A DNA stretch of 33,482 bases from Sulfuricurvum sp. GTDB taxonomy: Bacteria > Campylobacterota > Campylobacteria > Campylobacterales > Sulfurimonadaceae. The notes beneath the pieces were generated by a model. The model did no database searches. It was not told the DNA's origin and was given only the letters and a program-made list of their open reading frames with translations. The position numbers and the translations under genes were made by a program. Below are positions 20,019 to 29,908 of this stretch, one piece after another; positions within the stretch are counted from its first letter, which is position 1, and every line of letters begins with the position of its first letter. The stretch spans positions 1 to 33,482 of the forward strand of contig DZBD01000011.1 in the NCBI GenBank assembly GCA_022729795.1, in the 5' to 3' direction.

Positions 20019-20834
20019 ATGAATTTTTATAAAGAATTAGAGCTAATTTTAGAAGCTGAAAATCCACATGCCAAGATAAATTTGTTTTATACTTTCTATG
20101 CTGCTTATAAATCAAGGCATGTGGAATTTGAAGAAAATTATAAAGTAAAAGAGTTTGTGCTGCCCTCTTATAATTCCACATGCCAAGTGGTTTCTCCGCA
20201 AAATGTTCCCAAGCGAAGCAATCTTACTACAAAAGAGGGGCAGATAACTCTGCTTCACGCCATAGCACATATAGAATATTCGGCAATTGATTTGGCTTTG
20301 GACGGGGCATATAGGTTTGCGGGTTTGCCCAAACAATATTATACCGATTGGCTTGAAGTGGCAGAGGATGAGATACGTCACTTTTTGTCGCTAGAAAAAC
20401 TGCTCCATGAACTCGGGGCAAAGTACGGTGACTTAGTCGTGCATAATGCTCTGTTTGAAGCAAGCCAAAGAACGCAGACGCTGTTAGAGAGAATGGCGGT
20501 TGTCCCAAGATATCTTGAAGCTAACGGACTCGATGCAACACCGATGATACTTGAAAAACTTGAAAAACTTCCAAAAACACAGATAATAGAGAAGATAATA
20601 GCAACGCTCAGGATTATATTGGATGAAGAAACAGACCATGTCAAAAAAGGGGATGTTTGGTTTCAACGGGCATGTGTAATGGAAAATAAAAAGAGTGATG
20701 TTTATTTTGACATCATTAACAAATACTATCCTCAAGGTTTTTTAAGAGCAAAAAATCTTAATATTGATGCTCGCAAAGAAGCAGGGTTTAGTTGTAAAGA
20801 GCTTAACTTTATGGCGAAAAAAGAAGTTTGCTGA
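20019..20834 (+). CDS. DUF455 family ferritin-like protein
   Basis: LLHAIAHIEYSAIDLALDGAYRF, VAEDEIRHFLSLEKLL, DEETDHVKKG conserved metal ligands. Confidence 0.9.
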   Translation: MNFYKELELILEAENPHAKINLFYTFYAAYKSRHVEFEENYKVKEFVLPSYNSTCQVVSPQNVPKRSNLTTKEGQITLLHAIAHIEYSAIDLALDGAYRFAGLPKQYYTDWLEVAEDEIRHFLSLEKLLHELGAKYGDLVVHNALFEASQRTQTLLERMAVVPRYLEANGLDATPMILEKLEKLPKTQIIEKIIATLRIILDEETDHVKKGDVWFQRACVMENKKSDVYFDIINKYYPQGFLRAKNLNIDARKEAGFSCKELNFMAKKEVC

Positions 20835-20908
20835 CTCTCTTATCCTTTTTTTACAAAACTTAGTTATAATATTTTTTATTAACTTTCCTGAAAGGTTTAA
20901 GTAATTAG

Positions 20909-21715
20909 ATGAATAAATATTCGCAAATATCAGATTATCTCGAACGGTTTTTAGACAATGAAGTGCGCAAAACAGGGATACAAAAAGTTGTAGTGGGTTT
21001 GAGTGGCGGACTTGATTCTGCCGTGGTTGCTGTTTTGGCGCATAAAACCTTCGGGAATGAGCTTCTGTGCGTCAAAATGCCCTCACATTATTCTTCAAAG
21101 AGTTCGATTTCTCACGCAGATGATTTGTGCCGTGATTTTGGAATGAATTCTATCACAGCGTCCATAGAGCCTATGTTAAAAGCTTATGAAGCGATGAATC
21201 CCGACATGGATAATCTCAGACGCGGAAATTTTTCTTCGAGGATGCGTATGGCAACACTTTATGATATTTCCGCCAAACAAAATGCCTTGGTTTTGGGAAC
21301 AAGCAATAAAAGTGAACTGATGCTTGGTTACGGCACCCTTTACGGTGATCTTGCAAGTGCCGTTAATCCTATAGGAGATTTATATAAGAGTGAAGTATAT
21401 GAACTTGCAGCCTATCTTGGTGTTACAAAAAGTATCATAAATAAGGCTCCCTCCGCAGATTTATGGGATGGGCAGAGTGATGAGGCGGATTTAGGTTATA
21501 CATATGCGCAATTGGACGAAGCGATGCAGCTTTATGTAGAAGAGAGACTCAGTAAAGAAGCTATAGTAAAAAAAGGGATAGATGAAAAAATGTTAGAGAT
21601 GATAGTAGGAAGAATTTTTCGTAATCACTTTAAGCGAAAAATGCCTCTTATTGCAAAGCTTACGTCCCGAACGATTAACCACGATTTTAACTACCCAAGA
21701 GATATAACTTTATAA
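20909..21715 (+). CDS. nadE: NAD+ synthase (short, NH3-dependent type)
   Basis: VGLSGGLDSAVVAVLA, LGTSNKSELMLGYGTLYGDLASAVNPIGDLYKSEV. Confidence 0.96.
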   Translation: MNKYSQISDYLERFLDNEVRKTGIQKVVVGLSGGLDSAVVAVLAHKTFGNELLCVKMPSHYSSKSSISHADDLCRDFGMNSITASIEPMLKAYEAMNPDMDNLRRGNFSSRMRMATLYDISAKQNALVLGTSNKSELMLGYGTLYGDLASAVNPIGDLYKSEVYELAAYLGVTKSIINKAPSADLWDGQSDEADLGYTYAQLDEAMQLYVEERLSKEAIVKKGIDEKMLEMIVGRIFRNHFKRKMPLIAKLTSRTINHDFNYPRDITL

Positions 21716-21725
21716 GGAAGATAGG

Positions 21726-22847
21726 ATGAAAATACCATTTAGTAAATATGTAAACGGACGGGATGAGCACTCTAATGTGAGTGATGTTTTAGACGGTGAG
21801 GATATTGATCAAGTTGAAGAATTACAAAATGATTTTGCCTCTTACGTAGGTTCAAAATACGCTTTGGCAACTTCTCACGGCACTTCGGCACTCCATTTGG
21901 CGATGCTTGCACTGGATTTAAAAAGAGGAGACAAAGTAGTCTGTTCCGTAAATGCACATCCTAATGTTCCGGAGGTTGTCCGCCATTTTGATGCAGAACC
22001 CATATTTATTGATATTTCCGCTGGCAGTTACAATATTAATCTTGACCATTTAGAAAATTACTTGGAAGATAACCGATCTAAAAAACTCAAAGCTGTTATT
22101 GTCACACACATTGCAGGTTCTTGTGTAGATTTAGAGAGGCTGTATTCTATTGCAAAGATTTATGAAGTTCGTATAGTTGAAGATGCCTGTGATGCATACG
22201 GAACAACATATAAAGGGAAAAAAATCGGTGCAACGGGAGCAGATATTGTTTGTTTTGACTTCTCTTCTCATTTGAAGAAAAATATCTGTAACGGTGGTAT
22301 GCTTGTTACAAATGATGAAGAGATTATCGAAAGAGCAAAATTACTCAGTAATCATGCTATCGTTCGTGATGAAAATTCTTTGGATTATATTTATGATGTC
22401 ACGAATATCGGGAATGATTATTCCATTAGCCAGCTCAATGCGGCTTATATACGTGCACAAATAAAAGAGCAAGATAAAAAAATTAAAAGACATCAAGAAA
22501 TTGCAAAAATGTATAGCGAAGCTTTGGGCGGAGTTGCACACATAACAATCCCGAGTATGCAAAACGAGGAAGACCCTTTTTGTTTATATATAGTTAAAAT
22601 AGACAAAAACCGCGATTCTTTTGCCGTTGAATTAAAAGAGGCGGGAGTTCAAACCGGGTTACACTATATTCCCCTTCATCTTTTAAGTTATTACAAGGCA
22701 AAATATTCTCTTCGCGTAAATGATTTTCCCGTAGCACTTAGAAGTTTTCAGCAGGTTTTATCTCTTCCTATTTACGCAAGTATGGAAGATAAAGAGGTGA
22801 AGTTTGTGATAGAAAAAATGAAGAAAATTGCTAAAACAAGAGTTTGA
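21726..22847 (+). CDS. DegT/DnrJ/EryC1/StrS family aminotransferase
   Basis: YALATSHGTSALHLAMLAL, VEDACDAYGTTYKGKKIGATGADIVCFDFSSHLKKNICNGGMLVTND. Confidence 0.92.
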   Translation: MKIPFSKYVNGRDEHSNVSDVLDGEDIDQVEELQNDFASYVGSKYALATSHGTSALHLAMLALDLKRGDKVVCSVNAHPNVPEVVRHFDAEPIFIDISAGSYNINLDHLENYLEDNRSKKLKAVIVTHIAGSCVDLERLYSIAKIYEVRIVEDACDAYGTTYKGKKIGATGADIVCFDFSSHLKKNICNGGMLVTNDEEIIERAKLLSNHAIVRDENSLDYIYDVTNIGNDYSISQLNAAYIRAQIKEQDKKIKRHQEIAKMYSEALGGVAHITIPSMQNEEDPFCLYIVKIDKNRDSFAVELKEAGVQTGLHYIPLHLLSYYKAKYSLRVNDFPVALRSFQQVLSLPIYASMEDKEVKFVIEKMKKIAKTRV

Positions 22848-23746
22848 AAAAAGCTTTTATTTTTTGGGTTGAAGAGTATTTTTACAACCCAAATCTATTT
22901 CAAAAATGTATCTCATTCCTACTGCTTCCTTTGAGCTGGATTTACTGTTTTGTTATGTATCTCAGGTTTCAAAGTAAAAAACCTCTTGATTTTGGAGTCA
23001 AAATAGTGAGCGTCGGAAACTTGAGTGTCGGTGGAAGCGGCAAAACACCTCTCGTGAGTGCACTCTCTCAAAGATATGAAAATGTTGCAATCGTTCTTCG
23101 AGGGTATGGAAGAAAAAGCAGCGGTCTTGTTGTGGTAAAAGAGGGCAAAAACATTCTGTGCGATGTAAGTATAAGCGGTGACGAAGCGATGATTTATGCG
23201 CATAAAATTCCACATGCCGTAGTTATAGTGAGTGAAGACAGAAAAATAGGAATCCTTCAAGCCAAAGAGATGGGAGCAAAGATTATTTTTTTGGATGATG
23301 CATATTCAAAACACGATATAAAAAAACTCGACTTGCTTATAGAAGTCAAGAGTGAAAATAAGGGTTGTCTTCCCTCGGGACCTTTTAGAGAAAGACTTTG
23401 GAGAACAAAAGAGGCTCATATTCTTACAGAGGGGATAGATTTTGAAAGAGTCGTGGAGTTGAAGAATCAAAGCGCAAAGATGTCTTTAGTCACGGCGATT
23501 GCAAGACCCTCCCGTCTTGATCCCTTTTTGCCTTTTGTCGTGAGTAAAACTTACTTTGAAGATCATCATATGTTTCAGAGAGAGGAATTAACGGGTGTGC
23601 TGCAAAAAGACGGTTCCGATTCTCTTTTAGTGACATACAAAGATTTTGTAAAGCTTGAAGCAATGAACCTTCCTCTTTCACTTTTGGATTTGCACGTGGA
23701 AGTAAATGAGAGAGTTTTTACTCTTATTGATAGATATTATATATAA
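22844..23746 (+). CDS. lpxK: Tetraacyldisaccharide 4'-kinase, TTG start
   Basis: VSVGNLSVGGSGKTPLV, GYGRKSSG, GDEAMIYA, FLDDAYSKHDI, PSGPFRERL. Confidence 0.95.
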   Translation: MKKAFIFWVEEYFYNPNLFQKCISFLLLPLSWIYCFVMYLRFQSKKPLDFGVKIVSVGNLSVGGSGKTPLVSALSQRYENVAIVLRGYGRKSSGLVVVKEGKNILCDVSISGDEAMIYAHKIPHAVVIVSEDRKIGILQAKEMGAKIIFLDDAYSKHDIKKLDLLIEVKSENKGCLPSGPFRERLWRTKEAHILTEGIDFERVVELKNQSAKMSLVTAIARPSRLDPFLPFVVSKTYFEDHHMFQREELTGVLQKDGSDSLLVTYKDFVKLEAMNLPLSLLDLHVEVNERVFTLIDRYYI

Positions 23747-23789
23747 AAAATTAAAGAACAAAGCACGAAAAATAACTATGCGAAGAATA

Positions 23790-24053
23790 ATACCAAATAC
23801 AGCTAACTATGCATACGCTAAACGAGCATAGCACATTGGAGTGCAAGGCGAAAAGACGTAGGAGCTACTAGTAGCTTCAAGTATTTTCAACGAAGCAATA
23901 CGATGTGCTATGCTCGCCCGTAGGGTAAAAGAGAAGCCCGCATCTACTTCGTTACATCTTTTTGGGTTAGCCATGCTAGCCCTGCAAAGATGTGCCTTGT
24001 AGTTACAGGCTTCTCTTTTATTTATCGTATGCATAGTTAGCTGTATTTGGTAT
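23790..24053. repeat. 264-bp element with perfect 28-bp terminal inverted repeats and nested hairpins; MITE-like or structured intergenic repeat
   Basis: Arms 23790-23817 ataccaaatacagctaactatgcatacg and 24026-24053 (exact reverse complement); inner perfect stems 23823-23836/23903-23916 and 23926-23938/24008-24020. Confidence 0.85.
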
Positions 24054-24099
24054 AAGATAGCAGATTGTATAATCGCATAAATTTAGTAAAGGAAATAAA

Positions 24100-24381
24100 A
24101 TGTACGGATTATTTGAAGACGAAGATGATATATTTATGGGGTCACCGAAAAGTAAATTTATGGATGTCGTGTTTAACGCAAACAATGACATTGTAAGACA
24201 AGAGTTAGCACGGTTTATAGACAAAGTTGCCGCAATGGAAGTTCTTTTAAGCAAATATATCGGTGATGATATGGATAAACAAATAAGAAGTATTGCTATA
24301 ACAGAGCAAGATGAAGTAGATATGAAAGCAAAAAGTTTGTATGTTGAACTTATGGGTGCAGTACTTTCTCAAAGTGAATAA
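24100..24381 (+). CDS. DUF2018 / HP0242-like protein
   Basis: MYGLFEDEDDIFMGSPKSKFMDVVFNANNDIVRQELARFIDKVAAMEVLL resembles recalled Helicobacter HP0242 family; syntenic position next to polyprenyl synthetase-hemA-proS-hemC. Confidence 0.72.
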   Translation: MYGLFEDEDDIFMGSPKSKFMDVVFNANNDIVRQELARFIDKVAAMEVLLSKYIGDDMDKQIRSIAITEQDEVDMKAKSLYVELMGAVLSQSE

Positions 24382-24387
24382 ACAAAA

Positions 24388-24801
24388 GTGAAATTATTTT
24401 TACAATTATTTCTTTTGTCGGCACTCTTTTTGAACACTGTTTGCGCGAATGATTTTAGAGAAATTCAGGAAATAAGACTAAAAAAGGATGAGCAAAAGAA
24501 AATTCTTGTAAAATACGAATCTTTTGAAAAACTTTTTAAATTTAGGTGGACATTGTTTACAAACGGCGGGTTAGTCGTTTTTAAATCCTACGATAAGATA
24601 GTCTCACAAAACATGCTCTATCTTAGACATAAAAATCAAAGTTTAAGAGTTGAGTTAAAGTCAAAAGGGGCGGATCCCCTTCATGTGCCTTATATGCTAC
24701 TTAAATTTAAAGAGTTTAATTATGAGACGAAAGAAGCCGTTTTTGCATTCATGCTTTGGGATGAAAAAATGCAAGTGAATTTAAAATATTTACCACAATA
24801 G
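24388..24801 (+). CDS. Small exported hypothetical protein, GTG start
   Basis: N-terminal signal peptide (KLFLQLFLLSALFLNTVCA); syntenic with HP0241. Confidence 0.75.
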   Translation: MKLFLQLFLLSALFLNTVCANDFREIQEIRLKKDEQKKILVKYESFEKLFKFRWTLFTNGGLVVFKSYDKIVSQNMLYLRHKNQSLRVELKSKGADPLHVPYMLLKFKEFNYETKEAVFAFMLWDEKMQVNLKYLPQ

Positions 24802-24812
24802 AAGAGGGATGG

Positions 24813-25700
24813 ATGCAGAGAGTTGAGCAAGAGATAGCGCGATTGATTAAAGAGATTGATTATGATGAGGTGACACGACTTTTCAATACGCTCAGCGGTG
24901 GTAAAAGACTTCGGGCAAAATTGATTTTGAAAATAGCACCTTTTCATGAAAAAGCTCCTTTATTGGCAGCGATAGTAGAGCTTATACACGGAGCAAGCCT
25001 TCTCCATGATGATGTTATCGATGAGGCTTCTCTTAGACGTGGCGTAGCCTCGGTCAATGCAACCGATGGAAGTAAGACGGCCGTGATGCTTGGAGATGTT
25101 CTTTATTCAAAAGCCTTTACCGAACTTCTGGAATTTGACAAAGAGATTGCAAAAATAGTTGCCTCCTCCGTAACTGCCCTCTCTAAAGGGGAGATGCTAG
25201 ACGTAAAAATGGCAGCTACATTTAATACTGATGAAAAAAAATACCTCGATATGCTTTATCTTAAAACAGCAACTCTTATAGAAGCCGCCGCAATCAGTGC
25301 TGCTTTGCTTGTAGGTAAAAATGCTCACAAATATGGCATATATGGACGGAACCTCGGTCTTTCTTTTCAGATAATCGATGATATTTTAGATATTACTGCG
25401 GATGAAAAAACTCTTGGTAAACCCTCTATGAATGACTTTACTGAAGGAAAGTGCACACTTGCTTATATTTATCTTTATCATGTTTTAGATGCAGCAGATA
25501 AAGAAAGATTGCGCAATGCACATGCCAAGACTCTCTCACAGAGTGAAGCTCTTTGGATAAAACAAAAGATGGATACATATAAAAGTATAGAAAAATCTTT
25601 TGAGCTGGCACAAAAACTTTCCAAAGAAGCTATGAAAGCAGTAGAAGAGGACAAAGAACTTGTCTTGATTTTAGAAACTATGATACAAAGAAGTTATTAA
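24813..25700 (+). CDS. ispB: Polyprenyl synthetase
   Basis: LLHDDVIDEASLRRG and FQIIDDILDI aspartate-rich motifs, GGKRLRAKL. Confidence 0.92.
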   Translation: MQRVEQEIARLIKEIDYDEVTRLFNTLSGGKRLRAKLILKIAPFHEKAPLLAAIVELIHGASLLHDDVIDEASLRRGVASVNATDGSKTAVMLGDVLYSKAFTELLEFDKEIAKIVASSVTALSKGEMLDVKMAATFNTDEKKYLDMLYLKTATLIEAAAISAALLVGKNAHKYGIYGRNLGLSFQIIDDILDITADEKTLGKPSMNDFTEGKCTLAYIYLYHVLDAADKERLRNAHAKTLSQSEALWIKQKMDTYKSIEKSFELAQKLSKEAMKAVEEDKELVLILETMIQRSY

Positions 25701-26989
25701 TGCACTATTTAAATATAAGTTTTTCACATAAAAATTCTACAATGGAAATACGGGAAAAGTTATCCTATCCTAATGATGAAAATGTGTATGGATGTCTCAA
25801 AAAACTCAAAGAAAGTGAATCTATAAATGAAGTTATTTTAATTTCCACATGTAATAGAATGGAGGTTTTTTGTAGCTGCAACGACATTGAATCGGCGACA
25901 CGACATATTTTTCAAATGTTGCACAACCGCTCAGGAATCTCTAAAAAAGAGCTTCAAGAGAGAGCGGATATTTTTGACGATAGTATGGCAATTCACCATC
26001 TTTTTAGTGTTGCAAGCTCACTTGATTCTATGGTTGTCGGGGAAACCCAAATTGCAGGTCAGCTGAAAGATGCTTTTAGATTTTCTCTTGATAACGGTTA
26101 TTGCGGTCAAAAACTCTCCCGTGCAATGCACAGTGCTTTTAAGTGTGCGGCAAATGTAAGAAACCAAACTAATATTTCTTCTAAGCCCGTTTCTATTGCA
26201 AGCGTTGCAGTCTCAAAACTCAAAGCTCTGCTACCGGATTTATCACAAAAAAAAGCTTTGGTAATCGGTGTCGGTGAAATGTCGGAAATTACTGCCAAGC
26301 ATTTGATTTCAAGCGGCGTGGATGTTTACATCATGAACAGAACAAAAGAAAATGCAGTTCATCTCGCCGAAGTTTGCGGAGCCAAAGTGATGGATTATTC
26401 ACAACTTCCACATGCCGTTAATCAGTTTGAAATTTTATTTACCGCTACATCAGCGCATGAAGCAATCATCACGGATGTAATGATCGAAGTATGTGATTTT
26501 GAGCGATATTGGTTTGATTTGGCTCTTCCAAGGGATATTCACTGCACTAAGGACGAGAAAATTCACTTGTTTGTAATAGATGACTTAAAAACGATTGTGA
26601 ATGAAAATATGGAATGTAGAGAAGATAGTGCGAAATCTTCCCATGCTATCATAGGCAGAGCAGTTGTCGCATTTTTTGAGTGGCTCAATACCTTGGATAT
26701 TGAGCCGATGATAAAAGAGATTTATGAAAAAGCGTATATGAGCGCTTCTGTTGAGAGTAAAAGGGCGGTGAGTCATGGCTATATTCCCAAAGAATACGAG
26801 CTTCAAGCACAAAAAATGTGTGAACAGACATTAAAGAGATTTTTACATGACATGATAAAAAAAATGAGAAGTGTATCTCAAGAAGCAAAATCCGATACGA
26901 TTACCGGAACTTTGCAATTTTTGATACAAGATGAAAAAAATATACCCGATCAATACAAGTGTGAACATATGTTAAAAGGACAAAAATGA
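25700..26989 (+). CDS. hemA: Glutamyl-tRNA reductase
   Basis: [40 protein letters not shown]. Confidence 0.97.
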   Translation: MHYLNISFSHKNSTMEIREKLSYPNDENVYGCLKKLKESESINEVILISTCNRMEVFCSCNDIESATRHIFQMLHNRSGISKKELQERADIFDDSMAIHHLFSVASSLDSMVVGETQIAGQLKDAFRFSLDNGYCGQKLSRAMHSAFKCAANVRNQTNISSKPVSIASVAVSKLKALLPDLSQKKALVIGVGEMSEITAKHLISSGVDVYIMNRTKENAVHLAEVCGAKVMDYSQLPHAVNQFEILFTATSAHEAIITDVMIEVCDFERYWFDLALPRDIHCTKDEKIHLFVIDDLKTIVNENMECREDSAKSSHAIIGRAVVAFFEWLNTLDIEPMIKEIYEKAYMSASVESKRAVSHGYIPKEYELQAQKMCEQTLKRFLHDMIKKMRSVSQEAKSDTITGTLQFLIQDEKNIPDQYKCEHMLKGQK

Positions 26990-28686
26990 GAAGAAGCAGA
27001 GCATTTATCCCGACAAGTAAAGAAGCACCATCAGATGCTTCTTTGGCTAGTCATATCTATCTTTCCCGTGCAGGATTTATATCTCAAGTGGCGAGCGGAC
27101 TTTATAGCTATATGCCCTTGGCAAAAAAAGTAATTAAAAAGATAGAAAAAGTAATCAATGAAGAGATGGCAAAAGCCGGTGCCCAAGAGGTTGAACTCAG
27201 CTTCGTGACGCCTGCTACCTTGTGGCAAGAAAGTGGACGAATCGAGAAGTTCGGAAAAGAGCTTTTACGCTTTCATGACAGAAAAGATAATATGTTTGTC
27301 CTTGGACCGACGCACGAAGAGATGATGGTAGATTTGGTTCGCAACCGTGTGACAAGCTATAAGCAACTTCCAATGAATCTGTATCAGATAAAAACAAAGT
27401 TTCGTGATGAGGCACGACCGAGATTCGGTTTGATGCGCGGACGTGAATTTATCATGAAAGACGGATACAGTTTCCATGCTTCGGTAGAGGATATGGATAG
27501 AGAATTTGATGCGATGGAAGCTGCGTATAAAAAAATTCTCACTAGACTTGGACTTGATTTCAGAATTGTTGAAGCTGATAGCGGTGCTATCGGCGGAAGT
27601 GGCTCTAAAGAGCTTATGGTGCTTGCAGGAAGCGGCGAGGATACTATTGCGGTTTGTGATAAGTGCGAATACGGTGCAAATGTAGAAGCGGCTAAGCGTT
27701 CAGGACGTGCGATGATTCCTAAAGCTCCAGAAGCTGAATTTAACAAATTTAAAACACCTAATGCAAAAAGTATAGAAGATTTGGAAAACTTTTTTAAAGT
27801 AGACGGCTATTACACGATGAAATGTGTAGCAAAAAGAGCCGTGTATGAAGAGGATAGCGAGATAGTACTTTTCTTTATTAGAGGGTGTGATACGCTTCAA
27901 GAAGTTAAAGCACAAAATGCAACAGGAGCCCTAGATATCGTAGATGTGAGCGAAGAGGAACTTCGTGCACTCGGGCTTATTCCAGGTTTTATAGGACCGC
28001 TGGAACAGGCATGTGCAAAACATGTAATAGATAACGACCTCAAAGATGCGAAAAATATGATTTGCGGTGCAAATGAAGAGGATTATCATTTCGTAAATGT
28101 GGATATGTCTGTGATGAGCGAAGCCTATTTCGCTGATATTGCAGAGGTAAATGAGGGTGATATCTGCCCTTATTGCGATGGGAAACTTTCTTTTACAAAA
28201 GGGATTGAAGTGGGGCATATTTTTAAACTCGGTACTACATATTCTAAAGCCTTAAAAGCCGAATTTTTAGATGAAAACGGTAAAGCACAGCCTTTTGTTA
28301 TGGGAACTTACGGGATGGGTGTGAGTAGACTTGTCGCGGCAATTATTGAGCAGCACCATGATGATAAGGGCTGTATATGGACAAAAGAAAGTGCTCCTTA
28401 TATGGTAAATATTATGATTTCAAATATAAAAGATGAATCACAGGTTATTCTTGGTGAGGAACTTTATAGAAGGCTACTAGAAGAAAAAGTAGAAGTGATG
28501 CTTGATGATAGAAAAGAGAGATTCGGATTTAAGATGAATGATGCCGAACTTATAGGTTTTCCATACACAATCATAATAGGAAAAGAGTTGGAAAATGATT
28601 TGGTACAAATCTATGAGAGAAAAACGACAGAAAAAATTTTAGTCCATAAAGATGCAATTTTTTCAAAAATTTTAGAGTTGATTTAG
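26986..28686 (+). CDS. proS: Proline--tRNA ligase
   Basis: [65 protein letters not shown]. Confidence 0.98.
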   Translation: MRRSRAFIPTSKEAPSDASLASHIYLSRAGFISQVASGLYSYMPLAKKVIKKIEKVINEEMAKAGAQEVELSFVTPATLWQESGRIEKFGKELLRFHDRKDNMFVLGPTHEEMMVDLVRNRVTSYKQLPMNLYQIKTKFRDEARPRFGLMRGREFIMKDGYSFHASVEDMDREFDAMEAAYKKILTRLGLDFRIVEADSGAIGGSGSKELMVLAGSGEDTIAVCDKCEYGANVEAAKRSGRAMIPKAPEAEFNKFKTPNAKSIEDLENFFKVDGYYTMKCVAKRAVYEEDSEIVLFFIRGCDTLQEVKAQNATGALDIVDVSEEELRALGLIPGFIGPLEQACAKHVIDNDLKDAKNMICGANEEDYHFVNVDMSVMSEAYFADIAEVNEGDICPYCDGKLSFTKGIEVGHIFKLGTTYSKALKAEFLDENGKAQPFVMGTYGMGVSRLVAAIIEQHHDDKGCIWTKESAPYMVNIMISNIKDESQVILGEELYRRLLEEKVEVMLDDRKERFGFKMNDAELIGFPYTIIIGKELENDLVQIYERKTTEKILVHKDAIFSKILELI

Positions 28687-29115
28687 ATGATTTATTTTTT
28701 AATATATCTTTTTCTTGAGGTTCTTGTTTCTGTAAATATCTCATCTTATCTTGGTGGTTTGATGACGTTTTTTGAGATAATACTCAGTGCTTTTATCGGT
28801 ATAGTTATATTAGTGAATTTTAGAAAAACTTTAATAGAAAATTTGAGAGCCGTATCAAGTAATCATATTGATTTGTTAGAGTTCCAAAGTTTAAATCTTT
28901 TTACGATTCTAGGCGCTATTTTACTCATATTACCCGGTTTTCTGACAGATATTATAGGGTTTTTCATGCAATTTAGTGTCTTCACATCTATGCTTGTTAA
29001 CCGTTATAATGTAAAATCCGAGAGCCATAAAACGCAGTACAAAAAAAATCATATAAAAAAGGATTCAAATGTTATCGATGTTGAAATTATTGACAATCAC
29101 ACTTCTCTTAAATAG
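28687..29115 (+). CDS. fxsA: FxsA family membrane protein
   Basis: GAILLILPGFLTDIIGFFMQF motif, TM segments. Confidence 0.87.
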   Translation: MIYFLIYLFLEVLVSVNISSYLGGLMTFFEIILSAFIGIVILVNFRKTLIENLRAVSSNHIDLLEFQSLNLFTILGAILLILPGFLTDIIGFFMQFSVFTSMLVNRYNVKSESHKTQYKKNHIKKDSNVIDVEIIDNHTSLK

Positions 29116-29905
29116 CGTACTTTTCGCGGGCACGTCTAATGAAGCAGTGGAAAAGTATTTAGAAAAAAATTTTAAAAGTAATCCAAATATACTGGCTTTA
29201 AAAGTAAAAGTAGTAGATAAGATGAGCTTAGAAAAACTCAAAGGCTGGGATGCTTTGATTGTGAGTGTTGAAGCAACGGTGAAAGCAAAAGAAGAAAATA
29301 GAGAAATAAAGCAAAAAATGATTTGGTTTACCAACGGCACAATTATTACTCAGGAACTTACGGATATACAAACCGGTGATAGTTTAAAAGAGTTAGTTTC
29401 TCCATCTTTTAAAAATGAGTATTATAAAAAAGAAAATTTGCTCTACGGAAATGCGAACGCAAAACATAAAGTAGTTATTTTCTCAGATCCGCTTTGTCCA
29501 TTTTGTAGAGGTTATGTGCCAAAAGCAATACAAGAGATGAAAAAAAGTCCGGATATGTTTGCAGTTTATTATTACCATTTTCCTCTTCCTTCACTTCATC
29601 CTGCATCGATAGAACTTGCGCAAGCGGCTATTGCAGCAGAGCTAAAAGGGGAAAAAGATGTAATATTGAAGCTTTATACCGTCGAAGTTGATGCCAGAGA
29701 GCGCGATGTAAGTAAAATATTAGCAGCTTTTAATAAAGCTCTCAATACGGATATTAAGCCGGCTGATTTAACATCTGAAGCTGTACAAAAATATAATAAA
29801 GGCGATTTAAGCGTTGCTGAGGATGTAATGATTCAGGGAACTCCGACAGTTTTCTTTGACGGTAAAATAGATAAAACAAAAAGACTGTATGAAAAGGCAA
29901 AATAG
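29069..29905 (+). CDS. Secreted DsbA/DsbC-like thioredoxin-fold protein
   Basis: Signal peptide; VVIFSDPLCPFCRGYVPKAI (CPFC) and IQGTPTVFFDGK cis-Pro motif; start overlaps fxsA. Confidence 0.9.
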   Translation: MLSMLKLLTITLLLNSVLFAGTSNEAVEKYLEKNFKSNPNILALKVKVVDKMSLEKLKGWDALIVSVEATVKAKEENREIKQKMIWFTNGTIITQELTDIQTGDSLKELVSPSFKNEYYKKENLLYGNANAKHKVVIFSDPLCPFCRGYVPKAIQEMKKSPDMFAVYYYHFPLPSLHPASIELAQAAIAAELKGEKDVILKLYTVEVDARERDVSKILAAFNKALNTDIKPADLTSEAVQKYNKGDLSVAEDVMIQGTPTVFFDGKIDKTKRLYEKAK

Positions 29906-29908
29906 AGA

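Noticed and set aside
20112-20735. Cluster of overlapping minus-strand ORFs antisense to the DUF455 gene
   Set aside because: Several mutually overlapping frames opposite a conserved gene; typical of spurious ORFs.
25842-25855. atttccacatgtaa in hemA as a further word copy
   Set aside because: Not an exact 9-mer, and it encodes the conserved STCNR motif of glutamyl-tRNA reductase, so protein constraint explains it.
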